From contig OX030963.1 in NCBI GenBank assembly GCA_943735955.1, positions 8,001,423-8,065,422 on the forward strand: a stretch of 64,000 bases of DNA, read 5' to 3'. The notes beneath the pieces were generated by a model. It was not told the origin of the DNA. It did not search any database and saw nothing but the letters and a program-made list of their open reading frames with translations. Below are positions 53,470-64,000 of this stretch, in pieces. Both the position numbers and the translations under genes were made by a program. The DNA is from Piscicola geometra (taxonomy: Eukaryota; Annelida; Clitellata; Hirudinida; Piscicolidae). How positions within the stretch are numbered: the first letter of the stretch is position 1; every line of letters starts with the position of its first letter.

Positions 53470-55670
53470 CAGTTAATCATTTCGAAAAAAAAGATGCCCA
53501 TTGATCTTATTCATATGGCAGCATGTCTGTTGCATCCCCAGTATGAAAGAATAATAAGAAAAAAGTGTGGGATAGAAAAGAAATTAATACCAAGACTTTC
53601 ATTAGATAAAATGTAATTATATTTTGAACAGCCAGACCAAGTGGCAGTGCCATTCAGGAAAAAACAAATGATGGTTATTTAGACCTATATGTTTGTTTTT
53701 GAAACGTAAAAAATAGAATAAAATTATTATACTATCAAATTAAACGAATGATTTTATATTTGCAGTTGTGGAGAATAGGAATGTTGTCAAAAAACATATT
53801 TATAACATTGAAGAATTAATAATAGTGAAAGAAGAAAAAAATTCATAAGAGGATGAATTTTACAAACATTCACAATTACGTCCCAACAAAATTGAAGATT
53901 ATAAAGAAGTTTTTATTTTATTCGAATTAAAATGTGCTATTTTCCAATACTACAAGAAGTAGCCAAAATTTTGTTTAGTATATCTGCAAGTTATATTCCC
54001 AGTGAACGGAATTTTTTAACATGTGGTCGTTTAACTTCAGACTAGAGGTCGGACATGGACGATTTTTCATTCCCGGTCCCGTCCCGTTCCCGAAATTTGT
54101 TTTCCCGTCCCGTCCCGTTCCCGATGGGACATCAGAATTTTGATTCCCGTCCCGTCCCGTTCCCGATGGGACATCAGAATTTGGATTCCCGTCCCGTCCC
54201 GTTCCCGAAATTTTTTTTCCCGTCCCGACCCGTTCCCGAAAGCTTTTTGTTTTTTTATTCATTTTCGCTGCCGTTTTCACTGGTCCCAAACTTGCTAGTT
54301 CTAAAATTTCTTAAAATTTATTATTTGAAAATCAGAGAATATTTTTTTTAATGAAATAAAAAAACACGATTTAAATTTCAATATTTATTGAAATGAAAGT
54401 ATTGTTTTTGAGTAATTCAATCAAGTCTTTATTGCTTTTCACACGGGTTAAACCGTTAAGAGTTTCAGCTTTCAAATGAGATGATTTAGGGTCTGAAGTT
54501 AAACAACTACATATTGAAAAATTCTGTTCACAGCGAATATAACATGCAGATATACTAAACAAAATTTTGGCTACTTCTTGTACTATTTTAAAATTGCTCA
54601 TTTTACTCCAATAAAATAAAACATCTTTATAGTTTTCAATTTTTTTTGGGACGTAATTGTGAATATTTGTTCAATTCATCCTCTTCTGAATTTTTTTCTT
54701 TGTTCATTATTACTAATTTTTCAATAATGTTAGAAATATGTTTTTTAACAACATTCTTATTCTCCACAACTTCAAATATAAAATCCTTCGTATAATTTGA
54801 TAGTATAATAATTTTATTATAATTTTTACATTATAAAAACAAACATAATAGGTCTAAATAACCATCATTTATTTTTTTCTCAAAGGCACTGCAGCTTGGT
54901 CTGGCTGTACAAAATAGAATTAAATTTCCCTAATGAAAGTCTTGGTATTTATTTCTTTTCTATCCCAAACTTTTTTCCTATTATTCTTTCATACTGGAGA
55001 TGCAACAGACATGCTGTCATACGAATAAGATCAATGGCATCTTTTCTTTTGTCGAAATGATCAACTGAGCAATCATTTGGAAAGTAATCATTCAAATTCA
55101 AAGTATTAATTTATAAAATTAAAATTATATAACTGACCATTTTGATTTCATCTGAAAAGTTTTCATCATCACCCATTTGTTCTAATCTCCCTAATCTTTG
55201 GACTCATCATAACAACTTCAAATGTAGTGTTGGAGATTTTGATATTGGCAATGGTGGCTTCGTTATACGTTTCCATTGCATTCAATACTTATTTTAAGTA
55301 CGGAGTATCGATGAAATAAAGATTTCCATACTTGGAAGTTTGCTGAAAAATCATTGTTAAAGAATCCAATCCCAATAACTGTTATTCCCGTTTTTCCCGT
55401 TCCCGATTAAAAAGTTGATTCCCGTTCCCGTCTTTTCCCGTTCCCGATTTGAATGTTGATTCCCGTTCCCGTTCCCGTCCCGAAAACCTATTCCCGGTTC
55501 CCGACTTTTCCCGTCCCGAAATTAATTTTCATTCCCGTTCCCGCGGGAGTCCCGCGGGTACCCGCGGGTACCCGGTCAGATCGGGTACCCGGTCCGACCT
55601 CTACTTCAGACCCAGAATCACCTAATTTGAAAGCTGAAACTCTTAACGGTTTAACCCGTGTGAAAAGACT
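53470..55670 (+). pseudogene. hAT-4 outer transposase, C-terminal part, split
   Basis: Plus strand: PIDLIHMAACLLHPQYERII and KLIPRLSLDKM at 53495..53612, then FPILQEVAKILFSISASYIP and SERNFLTCGRLTSD ending at 54042, and after the inner element SDPESPNLKAETLNGLTRVK at 55604..55670. SERNF is the hATC Ser-Glu-Arg motif. Stops and frameshifts occur in between; the N-terminal half is missing. Confidence 0.75.
54043..55603 (-). mobile_element. hAT-4, inner copy inserted in the outer copy
   Basis: 1,561 bp with perfect 8-bp duplication CTTCAGAC (54035..54042 and 55604..55611). It is inverted relative to the outer copy. Ends TAGAGGTCGGACATGGACGA and CCCGGTCCGACCTCTA. Its own C-terminal fragment is on the minus strand at 54371..54601 (QEVAKILFSISACYIRCEQN, LKAETLNGLTRVKSN). 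In that frame the SER motif reads CEQN, so the catalytic-site Glu is retained but the neighbours are changed. Confidence 0.93.
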
Positions 55671-55985
55671 TGATTGAATTACTCAAAAACAATGACTACA
55701 TTCAATATTTTCATTTGAATAAATATTTGAAATTTAATTCGTGTTTTTTTATTTTATTAAAAGAAATATTCTCTGACTTTCAAATAATAAGTGTTAAGAA
55801 ATATTAGGACTAGCAAGTTTGGGACCAGTGAAAACGGCAGTGAAAATGAATATATTTAAAAAAAATTTCGGGAACGGGTCGGCACCGGGAATCGAGTTAC
55901 GGACGGGAATCAAAATTCTGATGTCCTATCACGGAAAAAAATTCGGGAACGGGACAGGACCGGGAATGAAAAATCGTCCACGTCA

Positions 55986-56394
55986 ATGAATTTTGGCAGC
56001 CGCTCAAATAAATTTGTGGAATAAACGGTTTTGGGTATAATAAATTAAAATGTTAGAATATTAAGTCTAAATAAAAATTACATTTAATTAATTAGAATGT
56101 TTTTTTTGTGCGAATGATGGAGAATGGGAGCTTCAAGACAGAGTTTTGGCAACAATTGCTTTTAATGTAAATCACTCATCCAGAAATATTCTTGAGGAAA
56201 TGAATAAACTCTGCATGGTAATTAAAAAAATTTTTAAATACATATTTAATAAATAATTTATTCAAGATAAATATCCACATGTTTTAATATTTCAAATGTT
56301 ATTTTATGATTCCAGAAATAATTATCAAAATTAGCAAATATAATACATACACCATTATGTAACATTTTTTATAGCTCACTAAATAGCGGTATAC
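55986..56394. repeat. AT-rich spacer with a dispersed repeat
   Basis: 56030..56125 (TTAATTAATTAGAATGTTTT and flanking AAGTCTAAATAAAA) is similar to 13609..13711. No gene. Confidence 0.45.
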
Positions 56395-57766
56395 TACCAG
56401 GAGATTGGAAAAAATGGGAAATGATCCAATATTTAAAAAAGGAGATAAAAAAGAGTATCAAATTATAGCCTATAATTTATAGGCCAGTTAGTTTAACTAG
56501 TATAAACTGTAAACTAATGGAAAAAGTAATAAGAAGAAAAATAGAAAAACATATGAATTTAAATGATTTATTTAGCAAAAGACAATATGGTTTCATTGGA
56601 AGACGGTCGACTTCATTACAACTACTAATGGTAATGGATAATTGGATTAGTATTACAGACAAAGGAGGGGTAATCGATGTTATTTACACTGATTTTATGA
56701 AAGCATTTGATAAGGTACCGCAAAAAAAATTAATATATAAATTAGAAAATTATGGAATTGGTTATAAAACATGCAGGTGGATAAATAATTTTCGAAATGA
56801 TAGGGTACAGAGGGTTAATGTTAAATGGTGTTAAATCACAATGGGTAAAAGTAAAAAGTGGCATTTCCCAAGGATCAGTCTTGGGTCCGTTATTATTTTT
56901 TTTATTTATCAACGATCTGCCAGAGAGAGTGAGTTCAAATATTTTTATGTACGCTGATGATTGTAAAATATATCAACAAATTAATGAAATAGAAGACCAA
57001 AAAAGGCTACAGAAGATATAAACAAAGTAGTGGAATGGAGTGTACAATGGGATCTGAGACTTCATCAACATAAATGTAAACTATTGCAGATATAAAGAAA
57101 TAAAAAGGAAGAAAGAGTTCATTCTATGCAGGATTATGAAGGAAGTCAGGTAGTTTTAGAAAGTATAGAGTATGAAAAAGACCTTGGTGTAATTATAGAC
57201 AAGAATTTAAAATTTAATATTCACATACAAAAACAAGTAAATAAAGCTAACCAAATATTAGGACTAATAAGAAGAACGTTTAAATTTATTGATACAAAAA
57301 CATTTTGATTATTATTTAAAGGTATAGTTAGGCCCCATCTGAAATACCTTAGCAGTGTATGGAGTCCTTCATAGAAAAATCAAATCGATTGCATAGAAAA
57401 TGTACAAAGAAGGGCTACAAAAATGCTACCTTATCTAAAAGACAAGACTTACAACGATAGACTTAAAGTAATTAAGTTACCAACATTAAAATACCGAAGA
57501 CTTCGAGGGGACATGATCGAAACCTATAAAATACTTAATAATAAATATGACAGTGAAATAACGGAAGATATTTTCACACTTAATTCAAGGCAATCAAGAG
57601 GAAATTCACTAAAATTATCCAAAAAACAGTGCCAAAAAATACAAGAAATTTTTTTTATACACATAGAGTGGTAACAGTTTGGAATAGCTTGCCTGATGAG
57701 ATCGTAAAAGCTGAAAATACAGATAAATTTAAAATAAAATTAGATAAATACTGGGAAAACCATCCC
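56395..57766 (+). mobile_element. LINE-C copy, reverse-transcriptase half
   Basis: Plus strand: RPVSLTSINCKLMEKVIRRK, QYGFIGRRSTSLQLLMVMDN, DVIYTDFMKAFDKVP (first Asp), GISQGSVLGPLLFFLFINDL, NIFMYADDCKIYQQINEIED and DLGVIIDKNLKFNIHIQKQV, then LKVIKLPTLKYRRLRGDMIE. Frameshifts near 56810, 57020, 57310 and 57400. The 3' part is cut at 57766 (GAAAACCATCCC), where LINE-D follows directly. Very close in sequence to 39864..42280. Confidence 0.88.
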
Positions 57767-60700
57767 TGTGATAATTGAATTCAGGTCAGAGGCAGATAAA
57801 TGAAGGGTAATGGGAAGGAAGATGCTGCTAAAGAAGGATGAGAGATACAGAAGAGTTTTTTTAGAGATGGATCTCCCTTTGGAAGGGAGAGAGGAGGAAA
57901 GAAGAAAACAATGGGAGAAAAAACAGAAGAAGATAGAACAACTGAAGAGAGCGTTGATAGAAAAAAGAGCAATAGAGTTGAAAAATGTGGGCCGCAGAAA
58001 GAATGTAGAAGAGGACAACTATGGAAAAAAGGGAGACGAAGTGGAGGTGGAAGAAAATAATTAAGTTCCATAAGGGGAGGTAGAGAAGGGAGAGGAGAAA
58101 TCAAAGTGGTCTTCAAGAATGCAAGGAAACTGAGAAATATAGGGAAACAACGAGAAGCAGTTGATTTCATAAGAAATAAAGATATAGATATCTGTGGACT
58201 ATGCGAGACAAACCTAAACGAGGATTAGATGGTGGATGGACAGGGCTTTTTAGAATGGTTTGGTGTGGAGAGGAAAATGGAAGAAGGGAAATGTGGTGGT
58301 GTGGGGTTTTTAGTGAAGAAGGAATTGAAAGCAGAGGTAGTGAACAAATACCAAGAAGAAGATTTGCTGGTGTTGAGGATGAACGGAGAAACATGTATGG
58401 TGGTGTGTGTGGTGTATCAAAGATGCGAGGGAGTGGATAAGGCTGCAAATAAAAGAAGAATTTCGTGCATAGCTATGTTGGCAAGGGAAGCAAAAAAGAC
58501 AGGAGATAGACTGGTGGTAGGAGGGGATTTCAATGGACATCTTATGGAATTGGATGGGATAGATAACACAAACGGTTTGATGGTTAAGAAAATGGTCGAA
58601 GAAGAAGAGCTGAGCATCTTGAATTGTGAGTGGCCAGGGATGAACATTCCCACTTGGAAATGTGGCAAGAAAGAGTTTGGGTTAGACTTGGTACTAACAA
58701 ACGATAAAGGAAAGGAAGAAGTGGTAGAAGGGTGGTTTGGTGAGCTTGGGGATGTAGTGGAAAGTGATCATTGTATGGTGGCGGTAAAGATGAAGTGGCA
58801 CAAGAATAAAGATCAAAGAAAAAGAAAAAAGAAAAAGATCATTAAGGAGGAAAGTTTAGAACTCTGGGGTGGGGAGGTTGAAACAGAAATAAATAAAAAC
58901 AAAGGAGAGAACATAGAAGAGTTGATTAGAAGAGTAGCAAGAAGATTCGAAGTGGAGAAACCAAGACACCATCACATAGATTGGTGGGATGTGGAGGTGG
59001 AAGAAGTCGTAAAGAAAAGAAAAGAATGGAATAGGGAGCATAGGCGAAGAGAAAAGCAACTTGGAAGAGGGGCAGCAAAGACGAAAGAAGCTTGGGAGCA
59101 ATACCTCTTTCGAAAACAGATAGCGAGTGAAATGGTTTCAAAGAAAATAACAGAGTGGAATAGAAGAAGAATGGAATGCATGGGAAGAGGGAATGAAAAA
59201 AAGAGAAATATGTTCAGAGAGTTGAATAAGTTTATGGGGAAAGGGAAAAAATTAATGGAGGTAGAGGATCTGGTGGATGAAGAGGGGGGTGTTTGGAAAG
59301 GAAAAGAGAAGATGGGAGAGTGCATACTCAACACATGGGGAAAGTTTCTAAATACGGAAGGAGAAGCCACGATGAACATCAATAAAGAAAGTATCCAAAT
59401 GGAGGATGAAGGAAGCATCAGTAAGAATGAATTTGAACAGGCACTGAAAAAACTTAAACTAGGAAAAGCAGCGGATGAAGAGGGGGTAACTGGGGAGTTG
59501 TTGAAGTCGTTGAAATGTAGAGGAAGAGAAGAGGTGAGAAATTGGTTTAATAAAATATTAGAAGGAGGTGAGGTACCGAAAAGTTGGAGGTATAGTCGGG
59601 TCGTCCTAATTCATAAAGGAGGGGAGAGACGGAAAATTAAGAATTATCGACCGGTAGCAATTAGCAGCATTTCATGTAAGCTAATGATGATTATTTTGGG
59701 AGAACGAGTGGAGAGATGGGCAGAAAGTAATTGTATAATTAATGAAACACAGGGAGGGTTAAGAAGAGGGAGGCGTGGGGATGATAACCTGTATATGTTA
59801 GGGCGGGTTGTTGAAATTGCAAAGGCAAGAGGTGAAAGACTATTGGTAGCGGGCTTAAACTTAGAAAAGGCATATGATGGGGTGAACAGAGGTAAATTGT
59901 TTGAAGTGTTAGAGAAAATGGGAATGGGTGGAAGAATTTTGAGGGTGTTGAGGTAGGTGTATGAAAATAACAGAGTGAGATTTGTGTTGGGGGACTTGGA
60001 GGCAGAATGGGTTACGTGCACAAGTGGAGTTAGACAGGGTTGTCCTTTATCTCCAATCCTCTTCAATTTATACAATAGGGATGTGGCAATGGTCCTGGAT
60101 AACCATCGAGCCGGGGTAGTGATGAAAGTACACAATCAAATGGGTAGGGAAGATAGTAGGAAAGAGTGGAGGTTTGGAGGAATGCTTTATGCTGACGACA
60201 TCCTAGTGACGGCGGAAAATGAAGATAATATGAAAATAGTGTTAGAGGATGTACTGAAGGTGTTAGAGGAATATGGAATGAAACTGAATGAAGAGAAATC
60301 TAAAGTTGTGGAACTGGTTGGTAATACAGGTATGGAAGGATGTCAAGAATAGGTAATTAGAGGTAGGACCATAAGAAAATGTGATGAGGTAAGGTATTTA
60401 GGATTAAAGCTTAAAGGGGGAAAAAAAGGGGGATTTATCAATTTGGTGAAATGATGAGAAACGTTGGAAGCCTAACCGGCATGGTAAAATATGGAGCAAA
60501 AAGATCGGGAAGTCGTTTTATCATGGGCAAGGAGGCATGGAAAAGCTTGGTTGTAGGAAAGATAATGTATGGGGTTGCAGCAGTTGGTTGGTCAGCTAAG
60601 GAGAGAAAGAAGTTAGAGGTTTTGCAGACTAAGTTTGGGAGATGGATATGGGGGGTAGAGACTAGCGTAAGAAATGTCGTAGTACATGGTGAAACAGCCT

Positions 60701-61475
60701 GGAGTACATTCTGGGAAAGAGAGGCTAAGGTCAAGACAGAATTTGTGATTAGGACATTAGAGGGGAAAGATATTGTATGAAGAGTAGATCATGTGTAGAG
60801 GAGATAGGTAAGAAATCTAAAAGGTGGAGAATGGTAGCCAACTTAGGAAAAAAATTGGATGTGGAGGTTATGAGCAGAATGGTACGTGGAGGAAAAGGCG
60901 CACGAGCAAGAGTGTTTATGATGAGCGTTTCAGAAAGAGAGGTCGGAGGGATGGGGGAAAGGGAGCTGGTGAAGAGGATCCAACAAAAGGGAAGGGAGGA
61001 ATGGGGGAATAAGATACAGGAAAGTGAAAGACTGAAAAGGTACCGTGAGGAGAAGTTAGAAAGCAGGAAGTTGGAAAAATATGTAGATGGTTCAGATGGA
61101 GCGAAAGTTAGGATGATGTGTAGAGGGGATAGCTTGACGGTAAGGAACAAGGAAATTGTGCGCTGGAAGTATGAGAAGGAGGATAGGAAGTGTGTTTGTG
61201 GGGAGGAAGAGAATGAAAGGCACGTTTTGCTGGAGTGTGGGTTGTATGAAAAGTGGAGAGAAGAATGGCTGACGGTTTGGAGAAGGGAGCGTGGAAAACA
61301 AGACCCGATGGAAAGGGTCCTTGGTTACCAGGAGGAGGATCGGAGGATGGAAGAAGTGGTGCTGAGAAGTGTGGGAGCAACCTGGAGACAGAAAGAGAGG
61401 AGAAAAAGGGGGAGATGAAGAAAAAGATTTGAAGTGTCGAGACAAAGGCACTATAAAGACTACTACTACTACAAT
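57767..61475 (+). mobile_element. LINE-D, long copy
   Basis: About 3.7 kb on the plus strand. It begins with a charged, coiled-coil-like frame (57810..58064, KKDERYRRVFLEMDLPLEGR), probably the end of a first ORF, followed by endonuclease, reverse transcriptase and zinc knuckle. 3' end GGCACTATAAAGACTACTAC and (TAC)n. A 3' fragment of the same family is at 19140..19712. Inactivated by stops at 58226 and 59954 and by later frameshifts. Confidence 0.9.
58095..61418 (+). pseudogene. LINE-D ORF: endonuclease, reverse transcriptase, zinc knuckle
   Basis: Plus strand. Endonuclease: VVFKNARKLRNIGKQREAVD, DICGLCETNLNED (catalytic Glu), TAG at 58226, then GDRLVVGGDFNGHLMELDGI (GDFN) and VVESDHCMVAVKMKW (SDH). 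A 575-codon frame (58229..59956) continues through an Arg/Lys/Glu-rich linker into the transcriptase: LKLGKAADEEGVTGELLKSL, YRPVAISSISCKLMMIILGE, VAGLNLEKAYDGVNRGKL (first Asp), TAG at 59954, SGVRQGCPLSPILFNLYNRD and GGMLYADDILVTAENEDNMK (YADD). Frameshifts near 60350, 60440 and 60778. The C-terminal frame 60777..61418 has RKCVCGEEENERHVLLECGL, a CCHC-like knuckle. Every domain of a two-ORF LINE is present, but two in-frame stops and three frameshifts make it inactive. Confidence 0.9.
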
Positions 61476-62028
61476 TCTGATGAAATGATTTGGCTGGGCT
61501 GTTCTGTTCATGATTTAAATCTTAAATTATCCTAAAAGTTTTCTGAGTTGGCAGCAGATAACCCAATATCTTTATTAATTGAGAATGCTTAAGATGTTGT
61601 AAAATACGTCAAGAATACTGGGTAATTATTTTTCACATTTTTTAAACAGTAAAAAAATAATTTAAAATTTATATTTTAGTTTCAACATAACTTGTTATAA
61701 AATTTTATTTTTTTATAGCAAGCAAAAGGAGCTTTTAAACATGGGAAAACAAACACTTAAACAAGAATCATCTACAAGATTTAATTCGATTTATTTCATT
61801 TTGAAATCAGTATATAATAAAATTATTATTTTAATGCTAATGTATTACGAAATTTATAAAATTAAAATTAAAAGTTGAATTTTTTAGATGAATGTTAATT
61901 TTTATACTTCGAAAAACATTTCAAACAGCAAATGCTTCCCACTTGAAGCTTTTATTGAAGAAAATATCATTTTTTAACCTCTCATAGGTTGATTAAAAAA
62001 TAAAAATAATAATAACATTCGTCGTCAG
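61476..62028. other. AT-rich spacer
   Basis: No gene or repeat recognised between LINE-D and the hAT-1 derivative. Confidence 0.6.
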
Positions 62029-63126
62029 TAGAGACCGACCAAAATTCGGTTCGGTTTCGGTTTCGGCGCCGAAATTGCCAATTTTCTTAGTTTCGGCAAT
62101 TTTTCGGTTTCGGCCGAATCTAATTTTACAATTTCGGCAATTTATCGGTTTCGGCCAAAAATAATTTTGTAATTTCGGCTCAATTTCGGCTTTGGCCGAA
62201 ATGGATCTCATATTTACCGAAAAACCGAAATATTTATTTATATATGTAGTTTATCTGATATATCTGTATCTTCAATCGAACTATTAAGTTCGGATTCAAT
62301 TCTCTATCAGATATCTATTAGTTATCGTGGTTGATTGATTTATGGGTGTCATCAGACTAATTATTCGAATAACATATACAAGCATCTGGAACAACAATCA
62401 TGTATTTGAAATTTAAGTAAATTGGCATACGTTCAATGATGATATTTAACAAAACTTTTTTTAAGCAAATTCTTAAAACATTTGTTTAAAAAAATGCTAT
62501 TGTTAAAAGTAAGTATTTGTATATCCTCAATCGAACTTGAATTATTAAGTTTGGGTTCGATTCTCATCTCTATTAGATATTTTTTAGATATCGTGGTTAA
62601 TTGATTTATTGGTGACATAAGACTAATTGTTCGAATAACATATACAAGCATGTGGAATTCTAGATATCCCTTCTTTGAAAAACACTATATATAAGTCGAA
62701 AGAACGAGAAGATTTGGCTTCGATTAATTAATGCAAAAATAAATTGTGAAAATGTCGTTGAATCCTACTTGGAAGTTTTTTACAAAACGTCAGTCTGACC
62801 AAAGCAAAGCCTGTCAACAACAAATTTTTGTTGTTGAAAAACTTTTATTTTTTGCTTAAAATATACGCTTGTTTGGATTTACCTATTAAACTGGCATTGT
62901 CATCGTTAAATACTATTTTTTCATTTTAAATAAAAATTGGAAACAATTTCGGTTTCGGCTTCGTTTCGGCCGAAAATCTGATTACAATTTCGGTTCAATT
63001 TCGGTTTCGGCCGAAAATTGATATTCAATTTCGGCTTAATTTCGGTTTCGGCCGAAAATGAGATTTTAATTTCGGCTTAATTTCGGTTTCGGCCGAAATC
63101 AAAATATCTGTTTCGGTCGGTCTCTA
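62029..63126 (+). mobile_element. hAT-1 deletion derivative, copy 4
   Basis: 1,098 bp with standard hAT-1 ends and the same deletion junction (GCAAAGCCTGT, then CAACAACAAATTTTTGTTGTTG at 62816). The flanks GTCGTCAG and GTTTCGAT do not match, so the target duplication is lost or the copy is a recombinant. The right end has three FRR-type subterminal motifs (TTTCGGTTTCGGCCGAAA). Confidence 0.93.
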
Positions 63127-63615
63127 GTTTCGATGAAGTGTTTTGCGACAAAATCCATGTCGTCACAAAAGAAAACCGTGCTCCAATCATGGGAAGACAA
63201 AAAACAATTTAATTTGAAAATATCCTTATCTGAAAATACGAAATTATTTTATGGGATGAAAGATTTTTGTTTAAATTGTAGTTTCGAAAAAGTGCAGATA
63301 GGATCATAGGGGGTGCCACGAGCAAAATATTGGGTGGGCCAACATGGCAAGTCGCTAATACAAATTTGGTTAATAGCTTTGCCTTTAATGGGGCCTAGAG
63401 CCCTGTGTTAGTTTTTCCCCTATACCCTTCCCCTTTCAGTTTTCCAATGTTCAACTCTATAATTAATTTGTACAAAATGATAATTAAAATTGCGTGTGGC
63501 GTGTGGTATAATGATTCATATTATATAAAATTGAAAAAATTAAAAATTTACTCAAAATTATAAAGTCAGAAGTCAAAAATATAATACTGAAAATATTATG
63601 ATTTAATTTAATGAT
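63127..63615 (+). other. Possible start of a further hAT gene, and spacer
   Basis: At 63161 a frame reads MSSQKKTVLQSWEDKKQFNL and breaks near 63300; N-termini of this type occur in P52rIPK/ZMYM-like hAT genes, but it is too short to decide. GGGGCCTAGAGCCCTGTG at about 63389 resembles a hAT-3-like terminus. Confidence 0.25.
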
Positions 63616-63668
63616 TCAATCAAATCAATCAATCAAATAAATTTCTATAGCGCTCTTTCATCAAATAT
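63616..63668 (-). mobile_element. LINE-B/SINE-type 3' tail fragment
   Basis: AATCAATCAATCAAATAAAT then TTCTATAGCGCTCTTTCATC, a diverged copy of the LINE-B 3' end on the minus strand. Confidence 0.5.
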
Positions 63669-63789
63669 TAGATAAAATTTGAAATAGTTCCTCTCAAACA
63701 TTAAATTAAAAAATCAGAAATACGAAAAATGTCCATAGAGTTTTTACGTAAGTCATTTAGACTGGCAAGCTCATTTGCCTCCAGTGTTA

Positions 63790-64000
63790 TTTTCGTTCCA
63801 TAAAATAATTATAGTTTTTATTTCAGTTTCGTTTTGGAATTAATTATAGTTTTTATTTTCGTTTTCGTTTTAAAATTAATTATAGTTTTTATTTTCGTTT
63901 TCGTTTTGAAAATAATTATAGTTTTTATTTTCGTTTCAGTTTTGAAAATAATTATAGTTTTTATTTTTATTTTAGTTTTGAAAATATATTAATTTGAAAC
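63790..64000. repeat. 41-bp AT-rich tandem repeat, to the window end
   Basis: About five copies of a unit containing AATTATAGTTTTTATTTTCG followed by TTTTCGTTTTGAAAAT. It continues to the window border. Confidence 0.9.

Larger units (their letters stand above)
52979..55985 (+). mobile_element. hAT-4, outer copy
   Basis: Left end TAGAGGTCGGACCAGGTACC, then an array of GGGAACGGGAA motifs. The right end is eroded (GGGAATGAAAAATCGTCCAC near 55965) but matches the complement of the inner copy's left end. It carries the C-terminal part of a hAT transposase on the plus strand (53470..54042 and 55604..55670), cut by the inner copy. A target duplication for the outer copy was not found because the right tip has decayed. 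Confidence 0.8.

Noticed and set aside
58310..59418. Long Ser/Phe/Leu-rich minus-strand frames
   Set aside because: They are antisense shadows of the LINE-D open reading frame.

Overview
This is nuclear DNA from an animal, most likely an aquatic invertebrate; I cannot name the species. The evidence is spliced genes with GT-AG introns, a BTBD10/KCTD20-type BTB-domain gene, several clades of non-LTR retrotransposon, hAT, Tigger/pogo and Mutator-like DNA transposons, a tRNA-derived SINE, and very heavy tandem-repeat content. Most of the long open frames in the window are translated micro- or minisatellites and are not genes.

Host genes. (1) At the left edge, minus strand, is a TATA-driven first exon of a small secreted, cysteine-containing protein (254..416); the rest lies off the window. 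(2) The main gene is a BTBD10/KCTD20 homologue on the minus strand. I assemble it from ten exons between 50231 and 21094. Nine introns have mutually consistent phases and the assembled protein is 506 residues. Known family role: BTB-domain proteins that bind Akt and protect it from PP2A dephosphorylation. The introns hold nearly all the repeats between 21.4 and 50.1 kb.

Layout. 0.77-10.83 kb is a nested stack: a Tigger/pogo element (TA target site, paired ends) split by a 7.85-kb Mutator-like element (MULE). The MULE has terminal inverted repeats built from a 14-bp satellite, 8-bp target duplications and a broken FLYWCH+DDE transposase. It contains a 3.1-kb hAT element (hAT-1, perfect 8-bp duplication) and a LINE fragment sitting between (CTA)n arrays. 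10.83-20.7 kb: LINE-B, a 640-bp (GT)n, a tRNA-SINE with a (TGAT)n tail, a MITE, a LINE-C endonuclease fragment, a hAT-2 transposase relic cut by a hAT-1 deletion derivative, and a LINE-D 3' end. 21.1-50.2 kb: the BTBD10-like gene with 21-bp, 31-bp and 17-bp minisatellites (the last about 6.1 kb), LINE-A, LINE-C, hAT-3 and LINE-E in its introns. 50.8-64 kb: LINE-B, a hAT-4 copy inserted inside another hAT-4 copy, LINE-C, a long LINE-D, another hAT-1 derivative and a terminal 41-bp tandem repeat.

How it fits together. Three recurrent patterns stand out. Transposons nest with readable target duplications, so relative ages can be ordered. One hAT family is present both as its long master and as four deletion derivatives sharing one junction. 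In the BTBD10-like gene, tandem repeats or LINE ends lie directly against splice sites in most of the large introns. No tRNA, rRNA, CRISPR or complete protein-coding transposon was found. All transposase and reverse-transcriptase frames carry at least one break, except the LINE-A reverse-transcriptase core.
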